Source: Breviolum minutum Mf 1.05b.01 (taxonomy: Eukaryota; Sar; Dinophyceae; Suessiales; Symbiodiniaceae). Taken from it: 64,000 nt of DNA. Below are positions 33,351 through 43,274 of the stretch, in pieces. A model generated the notes under the pieces. The model did no database searches. It was not told the DNA's origin and was given only the letters and a program-made list of their open reading frames with translations. Positions within the stretch are counted from its first letter, which is position 1. Every line of letters starts with the position of its first letter. Made by a program: the position numbers and the translations under genes. The stretch lies in the NCBI GenBank assembly GCA_000507305.1, contig DF239731.1, positions 1-64,000 of the forward strand, written 5' to 3'.

Positions 33351-33708
33351 TAAGACTCCAGGCATGCATAAGAAATGGATTTACCTGTTTATCTCACAAT
33401 CCTATGACCTGGCGATGGGATTGAGACCATCAATCTTGCTATAGGGAGGGGTCTGGATTCTTAGTCTTGAGGTAAGGTTGGCTCCTTTCAAAAAACAGCC
33501 ACCTAATTATTCAAGTTGGTTGCACCACCAAAATCTGTGGAATTCCATGCCTGATTGACGGTGGTTTTGCCGTGACCATTCAGACGGCTGAACCCAACGA
33601 CGACACTTCATAAGGTGAATTTTAGCATGTGCTTTTCGGGGTCAGTTCTTTTTGGAGGGAAATTCACTTAGCTTCCTATGAAGATTTCGTTAACATTTAG
33701 ACGGCAAT

Positions 33709-33806
33709 TACCCTCCAGGGAACTAACATCTCCCACCTGGGGAACAGGAAAATCATCTTCAAAGGTGCCTTGGGAAAAAGATATGTTAGTTCCAAGGGGG
33801 GTAATA
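33709..33806. mobile_element. Foldback element, family C (related)
   Basis: TACCCTCCAGGGAACTAACA ... GATATGTTAGTTCCAAGGGGGGTA. A sibling copy is at 34832-34933. Confidence 0.7.
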
Positions 33807-34180
33807 CAAAATATCACCCCAAAGCAGATGGGTTCTTAGTTGTTTCTGATCCCCAAAACCACCTCGCTGAGAAACTTCCATGGTCGGGTCAATCAGTTTG
33901 GATTTGTTCTCTTTGTGTTTTTTTTTTGTGTTTTTTATTTTTTTTAAAACGGATTCTACCATGGCAGATCACCATCAAACCACGATTTGGGAGAATATGT
34001 CTTATTTTTTCCAAGCATCGAACAAGCAAAAATCCAAGTCAGTCTGGTGGTATGGCATTTATCATCTCATCTCATGGTTGGGGCCAAGTTGGCACGTGAA
34101 ACTGCATTGAATTGTATTGTTTTTCCCCATAGGATCCATGTATGATATATATATATATATATTTACCTACATTTACCAAG

Positions 34181-34294
34181 CTACTCCCAACGAGGACGAG
34201 AGCCGTCCTCGGTTCTCCATGTCAGCCTCAGCGCAAACGAGGTCGTCACGGTGGATCAGCTGAAGAAGGAAATGACATACACCTTACAGCTGAG
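34181..34294 (+). CDS. FN3 giant gene, exon 22 (C' to F strand)
   Basis: Acceptor TTTACCAAG (inside what looks like half an E element), donor CTGAG|GTGCCT. One base completes serine, then YSQRGREPSSVLHVSLSANE and on to TVDQLKKEMTYTLQL. The end parallels exon 1 (EPGTAYTLQ). Two bases left over complete arginine with exon 23. Confidence 0.65.
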
Positions 34295-34616
34295 GTGCCT
34301 TCTGGGCATCCAAAAATGCTTCCACCATGCAAGGATTCCCCACGTGAATCCTTCATTTTTGTTTAGGTGTGAAAATACCTTCCGGTAAAACTAACATAGA
34401 GATAGAAAATCACCATTTTTTCTATATTTTTTTCTGGTAAATACCATCAGAAAAAGGCTGGATGTTCCAGCCTGCTATGTTACTTTACCATAACGTGACG
34501 TGACAAAACCCTGCATTTTTTGAAAAGGAGGTTCTTAGGTTGCATTTAAGTTGTTTTGGGCTATTGGTTTACAAATTTTACGATTCACGCGTCATTTTTT
34601 TTGAAAATCCCATACC

Positions 34617-34709
34617 CTCCATGGGAATGGCATATTTACCTACATTTACCATACAAATTAAATGATAAACGTAGGTATACCTATACCATTTTACATGGAT
34701 CCCTAATAT
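34617..34709. mobile_element. Foldback element, family E
   Basis: CCTCCATGGGAATGGCATAT ... TACCATTTTACATGGATCC. Confidence 0.75.
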
Positions 34710-34831
34710 TAGGAAAGTGTTCATGATTTTTTTTGAACCGGTGCGGAGCTGGTCCAAAACCCCAATGTTGAGACTTTAAACCCCGCTGTCCATGAGCGGT
34801 CCAGTGCAAGAGGGTCTGTCAGAAAAAAACT

Positions 34832-34933
34832 GCATACCCTCCAGATAACACAACATATCCCACCTGGGGAAGTGCGGAAAATCATCTTCAAATATGCCTT
34901 GTCAGGGGGATATGTTAATTCTTTGGAGGGTAG
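34832..34933. mobile_element. Foldback element, family C (related)
   Basis: TACCCTCCAGATAACACAAC ... GATATGTTAATTCTTTGGAGGGTA; shares CATCTTCAAA and CCTTG with 33709. Confidence 0.7.
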
Positions 34934-35149
34934 GTTTTGGGAAAGTACACCTTTGAAACCCTACACCGATTGGTGTCTAAGTTGTTTTTTGTTGTTGAGT
35001 ACATTCAGATTAAGAATCAAGAACGGCTGATATGATATTTGTGATGTTTAGCAATCAGAGAGCTTCATTACTTGGTTATGTCTCAACTATGATTGACTTT
35101 TCATCTTGCGTCTATATTTCAAACAAAAAACATGGCAAATGACTTTTCA

Positions 35150-35272
35150 ATCCCATGGGTTCCATAGATGTATGCTATATATACTCCACATTTACCATAA
35201 AAATCAACTAGATTCATGTAGGTAAATGGTAAATATACAATTTTTCCATGGGGAATCCATCATGGGAATCTA
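35150..35272. mobile_element. Foldback element, family E
   Basis: TCCCATGGGTTCCATAGATG ... core CATTTACCATAAAAATCAAC / CATGTAGGTAAATGG ... CATCATGGGAA. Confidence 0.7.
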
Positions 35273-35468
35273 TCAAGCTCCCACTAGCATGTCCCAATAA
35301 TTCAATAAAAAGGCTAGTTTCACTAGGTTAATTCACCTACTTTTAAAATGGGGTACATTAGGGTTATAACATGTTATAACCCACTGATCCCAATCTTTTC
35401 CTAACTTCCAACGGACGGGGGCATCCAACTTCAAGTGTTTTTTTTTAAATGGCTGCCGCCGCATCCAG

Positions 35469-35599
35469 GGGCGTGACGATGTCGGGTGGCGTCACCAAGT
35501 GGTCCGAAAAGTCGGAGATGATGTCCACCTTGGCTGATGAACATGGCCATGAGGCAATCGATGCCATCGGTCGGAAAACGGGGACGAAGAGACGCAGAG
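35469..35599 (+). CDS. FN3 giant gene, exon 23 (G strand and linker)
   Basis: Acceptor CCGCATCCAG, donor CGCAGAG|GTAGGA. Reading GVTMSGGVTKWSEKSEMM then ADEHGHEAIDAIGRK: the 'G-x-T-K-WSE' end of an FN3 domain followed by a polar, charged linker ending KRRR. GC-rich. An upstream ATG (35449, MAAAAS...) makes it look like a gene start, but phase from exon 22 fits an internal exon. The opposite strand is also open. Confidence 0.6.
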
Positions 35600-36136
35600 G
35601 TAGGACGACGTGGAGCGTCCTGAAAAAAAAGGCTATATACCCTAGTATGTTTGGTTGGTTTGTTTGGGGTTTTGATAAATAGGATGAGATTTCTTAACCC
35701 ATGTTGTGTGGGGATTTATAGGGTCACGACGTGACTTCAGACTGAAAACTCGAACCAGTTTTTTTTGTTTGAGGTTGATAGGATGAGAACATGGTGTGCC
35801 TCTTTTTGTATGAGATGTTTCGGACTCCGCTTTTTTTTTGGAGGGAAGATGGCATTTTTTGTGAAACATCCAATCTCACTTGCTTGGATTTCTTTCTTTG
35901 ATGAATTTTTTACGGATTGTACCATGGGATTCATCACCATTTTTCACCACCATTTGGGAGATGCTTGGAAAGTTTTTGTAGGCATCTTAAACAAGCAAAA
36001 TCTAAGCTTAGCACATTCCTCCCATTGGCCCCGGCATTGACACTTCCATATTACGAGTTCCGCCACAAAAACACCAGGGAGTTGGGCCCCTAAGCCTCCC
36101 CTGACATGAAGAGTTTTTGACATGCACACCTTGCAG

Positions 36137-36210
36137 GGGATGGTAGTGATACCTCTGTTATTGTTCGTATCCCCAAAGAAAGGGAAGGCGATTTGAATGG
36201 AAATTTGATG
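36137..36210 (+). CDS. FN3 giant gene, exon 24
   Basis: Acceptor ACACCTTGCAG, donor TTGATG|GTGGAT. Two bases complete glycine with exon 23, then DGSDTSVIVRIPKEREG and NLM, phase 0 exit. 'TSVIVRIP' is beta-strand-like. The domain assignment is weaker than for its neighbours. Confidence 0.5.
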
Positions 36211-36340
36211 GTGGATCATGTTTCCACTGTGAAGAACTTCCTTCATTTTGCTGCTGTTTTTGTTCGCCCTTAAGAATGTGCTAAAGCTGTTCCTGGGAAC
36301 TGGGCATTTTGCCTCAGGAGATGGATATTTCTCTTCCCCA

Positions 36341-36430
36341 AAGGATCCATGGAAAATGGTATATGTACCCACATTTCCCCATAAAATTCAACCATTCATG
36401 TAGCTAAATATACCATTTTCCATGGATCCG
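36341..36430. mobile_element. Foldback element, family E, near-perfect ends
   Basis: GGATCCATGGAAAATGGTAT at the left is matched exactly by ATACCATTTTCCATGGATCC at the right: a 20-base perfect inverted repeat. Probably a recent copy. Confidence 0.9.
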
Positions 36431-36841
36431 TACTGGGTTCTGAGGTTAGTAATACAATCATTTTCCGAACCATAGAGCCCAAAATTGGTGAAATTTAGGA
36501 GGACACGCAAAGTTCCATGGTTTTGAAAAAGGTTTGAGTGTTTTTTGAAAAATATTGGCAGTTTGAAATGTGACTCTAGTTATACTAAACCAAGCCTTGA
36601 TTTCAAAAGCAGTTCCATCGCGAAACTTTGGGGAATATGATTTCATTTGTCGATTTGATCCATTTCATTGTTGAACTACAAGGTGGGACCTCTACCACTT
36701 ATAAATGGGATTATGGCTGGGTGACTGGGGAAGAAATTTCACCCCTAAGAAGTGGAGTTCTTTCACCTCATACACGGCCAACCCTGTAGGTGCTTCAACT
36801 TCAACCACCCCAATCTTCTGGGTCACAGCCTGGCCGCGAAG

Positions 36842-36892
36842 GTCGAGCTGAGCGTTGGTGTCAATGAAGAATCTCCAGCACAGCAGCTGGCA
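36842..36892 (+). CDS. FN3 giant gene, exon 25 (F-G strands, 51 nt)
   Basis: Acceptor GGCCGCGAAG, donor CTGGCA|GTCGGA. Phase 0 to 0, 17 codons: VELSVGVNEESPAQQLA. Same length, phase and strand position as the 51-nt exon at 29421. The surrounding DNA is open in several frames and on the minus strand (72 aa), so strand evidence comes from phase and splice sites. Confidence 0.5.
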
Positions 36893-36925
36893 GTCGGACA
36901 TCTCGGACATCGAAATTCAAGGAGA

Positions 36926-37142
36926 TACACCCCCCAAAGATTAACATGGATGTTTCCAAAAAATAGGGATACCCCCAAATCATTCATTTTAATAGGGTTT
37001 TCCATTATAAACCATCCATTTTGGGGTACCCCTATTTTTGGAAACACCCACATAGAACCTGACAAATGGTGGTTGGAAGACGAGTTACTTCCTATTGGGT
37101 TTCGGTAACTTTTCAGGCGCGAACTGTTAAACTTCGGGAGAT
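36926..37142. mobile_element. Family C element interrupted by a B element
   Basis: TACACCCCCCAAAGATTAACAT, then the B insertion, then AGAACCTGACAAATGGTGGT ... GTTAAACTTCGGGAGATA. Confidence 0.8.
36948..37049. mobile_element. Foldback element, family B, nested in C
   Basis: GGATGTTTCCAAAAAATAGG ... CCCTATTTTTGGAAACACCC, 102 bases, flanked by ACAT (36944-36947 and 37050-37053). Confidence 0.85.
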
Positions 37143-37750
37143 AGATAGCCCCCCTTTTCTTGGAGGATCATCCCAGGACTTGGGATACGTGGTTGGTTGA
37201 ACCGACCATGGTTTCCTGTCAAGTTATAGCGACCTCAAACACGACCAAAATCAAAATCACCAATTTTGGTAGCCTTTGAAAGGGAAATATTGGGTCCTCT
37301 TATTTTAGGGTCAATTTCAGGTTGGTGAATTATATGTTCCATGCTTTGGCCAGAATGGTGGGGTTAAGTCCCAATTCTTGGGGTGGGAGTGGGACCCCTT
37401 CCAAATGGCGGCCTTTTTGTTGGTTTGTAAATGGGGATGATTCAATGATGCTCCCAAGTTGAGGAGCTGTTCCCAAAACAGGAATTCCGCACGCAGAAAG
37501 AAAAACACCCTGGTTGGTTTGACTTATGCTGTTTTCAAGAGGATGACAAGCATTCCCCCCTTTGATATGGGGATTGTGTTGAAGCCAATGTTAGATAAGG
37601 GAATTTCTATGAACTGAATTGAAATTATAGAGATTTCAGAAGCAACAAAACAACCTAAATAGCGGTGAAATAATGACCTTAAAAAATGGTGTTTCACCGT
37701 TCCAATCCTGCTTTGGCCGGTATTGGCCTCAGATGGTCTCACAGCTACTT

Positions 37751-37880
37751 GGATGTCCCGGGACGGAAGTTACTAAAAAGGTTAGGATCAGTTGTTTATA
37801 ACCCTACTGTATCCCATTATAAATTTATAGATTTTATAGGTTATAACCCATTTACCAAGCATTGATCCTAAATTCCTGGG
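37751..37880. mobile_element. Foldback element, family G
   Basis: GGATGTCCCGGGACGGAAGT ... AAATTCCTGGGACATCC. Confidence 0.75.
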
Positions 37881-37977
37881 ACATCCTAGTAGTAGAATTG
37901 TTTGCTTCAAAGAATGGTTCAACAGTGAATGTCAACCGGGCCCCAGATTGATAATCAACAGGCCACCTTGCCATAAG

Positions 37978-38037
37978 CTCCAGAAGGTTTCAGAAACTCT
38001 AGTCGCTGTACTCAAACAGCACTTGGGTAAACTTGAG
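37978..38037 (+). CDS. FN3 giant gene, exon 26 (A-B strands)
   Basis: Acceptor GCCATAAG, strong donor CTTGAG|GTGAGT. Phase 0, 20 codons: LQKVSETLVAVLKQHLGKLE. A nearby acceptor at 37986 would shorten it to 51 nt in the same frame. The alternating hydrophobic pattern fits FN3 A-B. Confidence 0.5.
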
Positions 38038-38285
38038 GTGAGTAGGGGGGGCCTGTCGATTAATCAAGCATGAGGGTTCGGGTGGAAATGAGAGTGGAAG
38101 ACTCATAGGAATGATGAAGGTTGTTATAAGAATTGAAGAAAGGCCTAAGACCCTAAGACTTTCATGTATGGTGTATTCAGCCATTCATGAAAGGTGTATG
38201 TATATATTTAATTTTACATATATATATATATATATATACACCAATCGTATGACAAACGGTATTTGGGTTTTGACCCATGAGCAAG

Positions 38286-38338
38286 TTTCAAGTTTCAGTG
38301 TTGAGGCTGGACCACCAGATGCTGGGTCGGCAGAATCG
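38286..38338 (+). CDS. FN3 giant gene, exon 27 (C strand)
   Basis: Acceptor CCATGAGCAAG, donor AATCG|GTGGAG. Phase 0: FQVSVLRLDHQMLGRQN plus two bases. Position and pattern fit an FN3 C strand (compare AYEVRRQEG of exon 21). Another frame gives FSVEAGPPDAGS, a possible FN3 linker; phase with exon 28 favours the first. Confidence 0.5.
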
Positions 38339-38398
38339 GTGGAGGACGCCTTTTTTTTTGGCTGGAGTTTTAGGTGTGGCTATGGTCAGTGAGGTATA

Positions 38399-38495
38399 CT
38401 AGGTGGTGGTTTCAAAGATTTTTTGTTTTTACCTCATTTGGGGAAGATTCCCAATTTGACTAATATTTTTCAGATGGGTTGAAACCACCAACCAG
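38399..38495. mobile_element. Foldback element, family A
   Basis: CTAGGTGGTGGTTTCAA ... TTGAAACCACCAACCAG with TTTGACTAATATTTTTCAG. Confidence 0.9.
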
Positions 38496-38746
38496 TATAA
38501 GACTTTGATGGAAACATCCAACTGTTCCATTGACGCATTCCCATGATAAACCAACGTTCATTGATCCCATAATCAACGAAAACTATTCATGTAGGTAAAT
38601 ATGCAATCGTCCCATGGATGATGTGGGTGATGAAAGAATTTCTCAGATGCTCCTGGTTGTGCACCCCTAAAGCGTTGCCACTTTTGAACAAAAAACTTTA
38701 AGGTTTGGTTGATTTTGCCGTTTTTTTTTGGGATCCGGCAAAAAAG

Positions 38747-38816
38747 CCATGCCAAAGCAAAAAGAGAGGACTTCTCCAAGAAATTGGAGTCGGTGCTCTC
38801 GTTCACCATTGACCAG
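38747..38816 (+). CDS. FN3 giant gene, exon 28 (E strand)
   Basis: Acceptor GCAAAAAAG, donor GACCAG|GTGGGG. One base completes arginine, then HAKAKREDFSKKLESVLSFT and IDQ. A lysine-rich C'-E loop followed by an E strand 'SVLSFTI'. Phase 0 exit. Confidence 0.55.
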
Positions 38817-38993
38817 GTGGGGCGTTTTGGTTTCTTTTTGTTGACTTTTCATGACATCCCGAGACATTCAAATGGTGGTCTATTTGCTTACCAAAGATGG
38901 GTGGCTTAGGGGTGGTTTCGTTGAAGGGACCCATTAAAGTTGGGTTGGGATTTGGAGGTGGTGCATGGTATAATCAAGGGGCACTTGCAGGAT

Positions 38994-39125
38994 CATCCCA
39001 ATTAGTAAGTGGTCAATAAGCTTGGTTAGTAAGTCCTCTAAGTAGGGTTGTTCCCCTTTCAAATGGCCCAAGTGGCTTATAAATGGGGGTTACTAATTAC
39101 TTACTAAGTGAGATGATCCTCCAAG
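38994..39125. mobile_element. Foldback element, family F
   Basis: CTTGCAGGATCATCCCAATT ... AGTGAGATGATCCTCCAAG. Confidence 0.8.
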
Positions 39126-39245
39126 CGGTTGACATTTCATGTCAAGAATTTTCCAACGTATGATCCTTTACCCAGATGGATGGTAAAATTGGAATTTCAG
39201 AGATGTTCTAATACCATTTCACCCCCAGCTTTTTAAAGGACATGA

Positions 39246-39362
39246 ACTCCCTGAAACAAACAGCAAACGCCCCTGAAAAATGGGCCCAAACCCCAAAAGG
39301 GAAGTAGTTTTCCAGCCATTGATTTTCAGGGGCTATGAGCTATGTTAGTTTCAGGGAGGGTA
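39246..39362. mobile_element. Foldback element, family C
   Basis: CTCCCTGAAACAAACAGCAA ... TATGTTAGTTTCAGGGAGGGTA. Confidence 0.8.
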
Positions 39363-39369
39363 GCTATAT

Positions 39370-39475
39370 CTAGGTGGTGGTTTCAAAGAAACATTGTTTT
39401 CAGCCCCTACTTGGGGAACTGATCCAATTGGACGGTTGCATATTTTTCAGATGGATTCGTTCAACCACCAAGTAG
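39370..39475. mobile_element. Foldback element, family A
   Basis: CTAGGTGGTGGTTTCAA ... TTCAACCACCAAGTAG; begins 8 bases after the C copy. Confidence 0.85.
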
Positions 39476-39649
39476 AAATGGTTTGAAGATATGAAAATGA
39501 CACATGGACTGTAAATGAGCCGGGAAGCTTCAAAAAAATCGAGGTTGAGTTGGTCAACAAAAATCCATCTTGACATTCAGAAAGTATGCAGAAACACCCA
39601 GGGGGTTCTATGGAGCAAAATGTGGTTCAACTTGGATGCCACTTGATCC

Positions 39650-39779
39650 ATGACGCATCCCATGGGAATTTTATAGAGAATTGGTAAAATTTAACTACAT
39701 TCAGATTACATTCAGTTTGATTTTTATGGTAAAGGAGTAGGTACATATACCAAGAATCTCCCATGGATGCGTCATGGGA
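39650..39779. mobile_element. Foldback element, family E
   Basis: CCATGACGCATCCCATGGGA ... TCCCATGGATGCGTCATGG; 19-base near-perfect outer ends. Confidence 0.85.
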
Positions 39780-40042
39780 GATTCTGACAGCTAATGATGC
39801 ACTTGTTCATGTGATTTGAAAGTTGGACGTGTTTTACCCTCGGGGGTGAGTCGTTTCTTGAATTGACTTTCCTCATATTACCTTGGTGGTTTGTACCACT
39901 AGGATGTGCCAGGAATTTTCAACAAATAGATAGTTGGGTTATACCCCGCTTAGCTACAGTCTGCAAAAACCAATTACTCAACTTCAACTTATTTAACTTA
40001 TTACCCACGTAGCTACAGTGGTTTCGAATCCGCTCAATTTCT

Positions 40043-40149
40043 ACACTCCGGTATCAACTAACATAGAAATGGAAGATGGACCCTTTGAAGATGTATTTTC
40101 TATTGGAAATGGTGATATTCCATTGCTATGTTAGTTTACCACAGGGTAA
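40043..40149. mobile_element. Foldback element, family C (diverged)
   Basis: TACACTCCGGTATCAACTAA ... TTGCTATGTTAGTTTACCACAGGGTA. Confidence 0.65.
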
Positions 40150-40577
40150 TTTAATTGTTGGGAAGGGATGGAGTCACGAGAGACAGGCAGTGAAACCTCA
40201 TAAGTTTCACCCAAAAATGACTGGCTGGTGCTTAGTGATGAGCATGAATTTTTAGCAGCCAAGACGGCTATGTTCCTTACCAAATGACCTGCAAATGAGG
40301 AATTGATTCGAGGGGTGGATGACCTTTTTTTTGTTGATTCATTTTGGTGGAACAAAACATGCTTGAGTCATACTCATGTTTTCTTACATCCTTGGATTTA
40401 TATGAAATACCATTTAGAACATCAGGATCGTCAGCATGAATACTGAAGATCTCGGGATTTGAAGACTTTTACTTAATTTTCTTCCAACAAAAACACACAT
40501 TGATTATCGTATACATTTAAACTCAATATGTATATCACCTAGATCCACCAAAATGGTATTACCGGTATGAATTATAC

Positions 40578-40670
40578 CTGGAACGGCCAAGTGTCCTATT
40601 TTTTGGGGCAACAAAATACCCCTAAAACCAGCAACTATTGCCTTAAACATAGGGCACTTGGCTTTCCAGG
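40578..40670. mobile_element. Foldback element, family L
   Basis: CCTGGAACGGCCAAGTGTCC ... GGGCACTTGGCTTTCCAGG. Second copy 47536-47644 (shared AACCAGCAACTATTGCCTTA). Confidence 0.8.
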
Positions 40671-40721
40671 TAGATATATTTCATCATCCTTCTGCCCTTC
40701 GTTCCAACAAAAACCACATTC

Positions 40722-40834
40722 CCCTAAGGATCCATACCCCTCCCGAAAAATCGTAGGTTTGATGGTCCCAATCCCATCCCCACAATAGGATTGTAGGGTT
40801 AATCCTTTTCTTAGGACACACCTGGATCCTTAGG
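40722..40834. mobile_element. Foldback element, family M
   Basis: CCCTAAGGATCCATACCCCT ... CACCTGGATCCTTAGGG. Second copy 57094-57203. Confidence 0.8.
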
Positions 40835-40854
40835 GTTCCTCACATGAATTCCAG

Positions 40855-40984
40855 GCCACCGCCGGGGTGCGTCTGCCTTCGGTGCGGATTCCTTCCGTGG
40901 CGGAGCAAGCCGAAGAGCTCTTACATGTGCATCGAAACGATCGTCTCTTCGTCTTTAAAACCAAAAAAAATGTGGATCGTGACG
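40855..40984 (+). CDS. Giant gene, exon 29 (domain unclear)
   Basis: Acceptor GAATTCCAG, donor GTGACG|GTCAGT. Phase 0: begins ATAGVRLPSVRIPSVAEQAE, later LLHVHRNDRLFVFKTKKN. Strong exon signals and GC-rich codons. Not a standard FN3 F-G; it may be a different domain or an exon was missed between 38816 and here. One base out, completing valine with exon 30. Confidence 0.6.
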
Positions 40985-41403
40985 GTCAGTGACGGATGTT
41001 CCCATCGGGAAAAAACGCATGGGGAAAAAAGGGTGATATTTAACCTTACGTGCATTTGGGTTGATTTTGATGGTAAATGTAGGTAAATGTATAGGTACCA
41101 TATACCCATCCATTTGGGTGCTATTCGGAAAGCTTTTTTGAGGCCAAAAAGGTTTGTATACAAACCACCCCAGAAGATCAACGGCTGGGATACATGAGAA
41201 AAAGCTACGAGAAATACGGGCCGGGCCTTACTGGAAAACATCGGCAAAAATCCATCCGAACCAAAACCATCATGGCTTCAGAAATCTCGAGTTTAGGGCC
41301 TCGATGTTGGTCCAATTTTAGATGTTGTTTGGGTGTGCTGCGTGTTCAGTTACACATGTAAAGTCCCAAAAGGGACATGGTTTGTTGATGTTTGTTCTAT
41401 TCT

Positions 41404-41511
41404 CATAGGATTCATCGGAACTGGTATGTTTAGCTACATTTACCATTAAAAATCAACAAAATGTAGGGAAATATACCATATATATATATATACATGGATA
41501 CTATGGGATAC
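41404..41511. mobile_element. Foldback element, family E
   Basis: CTCATAGGATTCATCGGAAC ... ATACATGGATACTATGGG. Confidence 0.7.
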
Positions 41512-41844
41512 ATGGGGTTTATGTTTATGATACATGCAGTTTGCATAAGATACCATCCACCTGTATAGGATGAGGAAACCTATTGTTTTTTGAGTTGTCT
41601 TGGTTTGAATCCTTAAATGTTGATTCGAGGCTCAAGTTTGCCATGGTTCCTAGGGAAAATGTTTTTACCCTTGGGATGGTACCCTTAAAAAATCAACCCC
41701 ATTTACACCTTGTATAGTGGGAAAATATTGGGTATAACCCCTTTTAAAGGGCTCCTTGAGGGGCTTAAACAGCTGGGGTACCACTCAAGGGTACCAGCAT
41801 TTTACCTATGAAGTCACACTATTTTCCGCAAGGAAACTCTGCAG

Positions 41845-41915
41845 TGAAAGCTGCTGCCCGTATCGAAGATGACGACACATGGCGCTCGAAATTGCCCGAT
41901 TTCCTGATTCAACAG
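41845..41915 (+). CDS. FN3 giant gene, exon 30 (F-G like)
   Basis: Acceptor AAACTCTGCAG, donor CAACAG|GTGTGA. Two bases complete valine, then KAAARIEDDDTWRSKLPDFL and IQQ. The pattern resembles the F-G hairpin of exon 14. Ends in phase 0. This closes the 801-codon uninterrupted chain that starts at 601. Confidence 0.6.
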
Positions 41916-42599
41916 GTGTGACCGGCGACGGCAATTTGCAATGTTGCCGGGGGAACCAGGGCGATGTTGAGTTTCTTATACCCCCCAAACCACGGGAACA
42001 CACGTTTCCTTTCTGCTTAGGGGGTTATAACTATTTCATACAAGTACCCATATGCTTAAGGACTTGAAACCTTCATTTTTGCATGGGTTTGGGGGTCCAA
42101 AGGAAAAATGCATGGGACTGGTTTGGGTGGTGTACCTTAGACCCGGCACAGTGTGTTTATTATCATGTTACATGTTTGTTTCCGACCAAACGAACAGATA
42201 CACCACCAAAAATGTCTAACTGAGCACTTGACTTAGGACCTGAATTTCAGTGCTGTACCATCACAAAAAGTTTGGAGGATTGGTGACCTTTCAAGCATAT
42301 TTTTGTTCCACTTTAGATAATATGTTTAAACATCCAACTGCAGGTCACTTAATCCCTGAAACGGTGTCTTGATTATTCCTTGCTCAAACACATGTCCATG
42401 GTTTATCCCATTTTTCCAAGATATCACATATACTAAGTCATGTTATTGTGTCATCATCCATGTGGACTGTCAAAAGAGGGTTGCATGGTTCCCAGATAGC
42501 CCCGATCACGTATTCTTGCTTGGCTTGCGCTCAAAAGTGTGCCGTAGAGATTCATTGCTGATGTTTTGAAGAGCCGTCAAGATTTTGAGGACGTCCCAG

Positions 42600-43274
42600 A
42601 TGATTCAAATAAATGTAGCTTTGCCAAGTGGGCATGCTGAACGTCTCGCACTTCTGCCTTCTTCCGGGGTTCAAGATGTACGGACAAAGGCCCAACTAGC
42701 ATTTGGGAAAAAGCACCTCAGACTTATCACTGCCAAGAATCGAGTCTTGGTCGATTTTGAGCAAACCTTAGAAGAAGCAGAGATAGAGGACGGAGAGTGC
42801 CTTACAGCTCTGGTACTTCAACCACAACTGGCAGCAACAAAAAGTGCCTTTGCCTTGTGGTGTCATGGAGATAGCACGATCGTGACCTGGGGTAATGCAG
42901 GCTGTGGTGGTGACAGTTCCAAAGTGCAAGATCAGATCAAGGGAGTGCAGCAAATTCAAGCCACTCATTATGCCTTTGCTGCCATTCTGGAAGATGGATC
43001 TGTCGCTACTTGGGGTGATCCAGACCGTGGTGGTGACAGTTCGGGAGTTCGAAGTCAGCTCAAGGGTGTGNCATCTAGGGCCTTTGCTGCCATTGTTAAA
43101 GATGGATCTATCGTTACCTGGGGTGATCGAAACAGTGGCGGCGACAGTTCTGCAGTGCGAGATCAGCTCAAGGGTGTGCAGCAGATTCAAGCCACATCTA
43201 GTGCTTTTGCTGCGGTTCGTGAAGACTGTGGCGGTGACAGCTCCGCAGTTCAAAAGAAACCCAGGTTTCGTTAG
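42600..43274 (+). CDS. Ubiquitin-like plus RCC1-repeat protein, nested intronless copy, 3' truncated
   Basis: A 224-codon intronless frame from ATG 42600 (open from a TTG at 42585). Residues 1 to about 75 form a ubiquitin-like domain (starts MIQINVALPSG, then FGKKHLRLITAKNRVLVDFE). From about residue 80 come roughly 40-residue RCC1-like propeller repeats with the motif GGDSSxVxxQLKGVQQIQA and AFAAxxxDGSxxTWGD. The family is often labelled HERC/RCC1 E3-like and is abundant in Symbiodiniaceae; function is unproven. This copy is damaged. A single N at 43071 interrupts a repeat and part of that repeat is missing. The last repeat lacks its TWG segment (REDCGGDSS) and the frame ends early in KKPRFR. 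It lies in an intron of the FN3 gene, same strand, and is far more coding-like than its surroundings. It could be a pseudogene. Confidence 0.7.
   Translation: MIQINVALPSGHAERLALLPSSGVQDVRTKAQLAFGKKHLRLITAKNRVLVDFEQTLEEAEIEDGECLTALVLQPQLAATKSAFALWCHGDSTIVTWGNAGCGGDSSKVQDQIKGVQQIQATHYAFAAILEDGSVATWGDPDRGGDSSGVRSQLKGVXSRAFAAIVKDGSIVTWGDRNSGGDSSAVRDQLKGVQQIQATSSAFAAVREDCGGDSSAVQKKPRFR
43071..43071. other. Undetermined base (N) in RCC1 repeats
   Basis: Single N in GGTGTGNCATCT, where about seven residues of a repeat (QQIQA...) are missing. Likely an assembly collapse or closed gap of unknown size. Confidence 0.8.

Noticed and set aside
35449-35468. ATG with good context (MAAAAS) as a gene start
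   Set aside because: Phase from the preceding exon and a stop just upstream in frame fit an internal exon starting at 35469.
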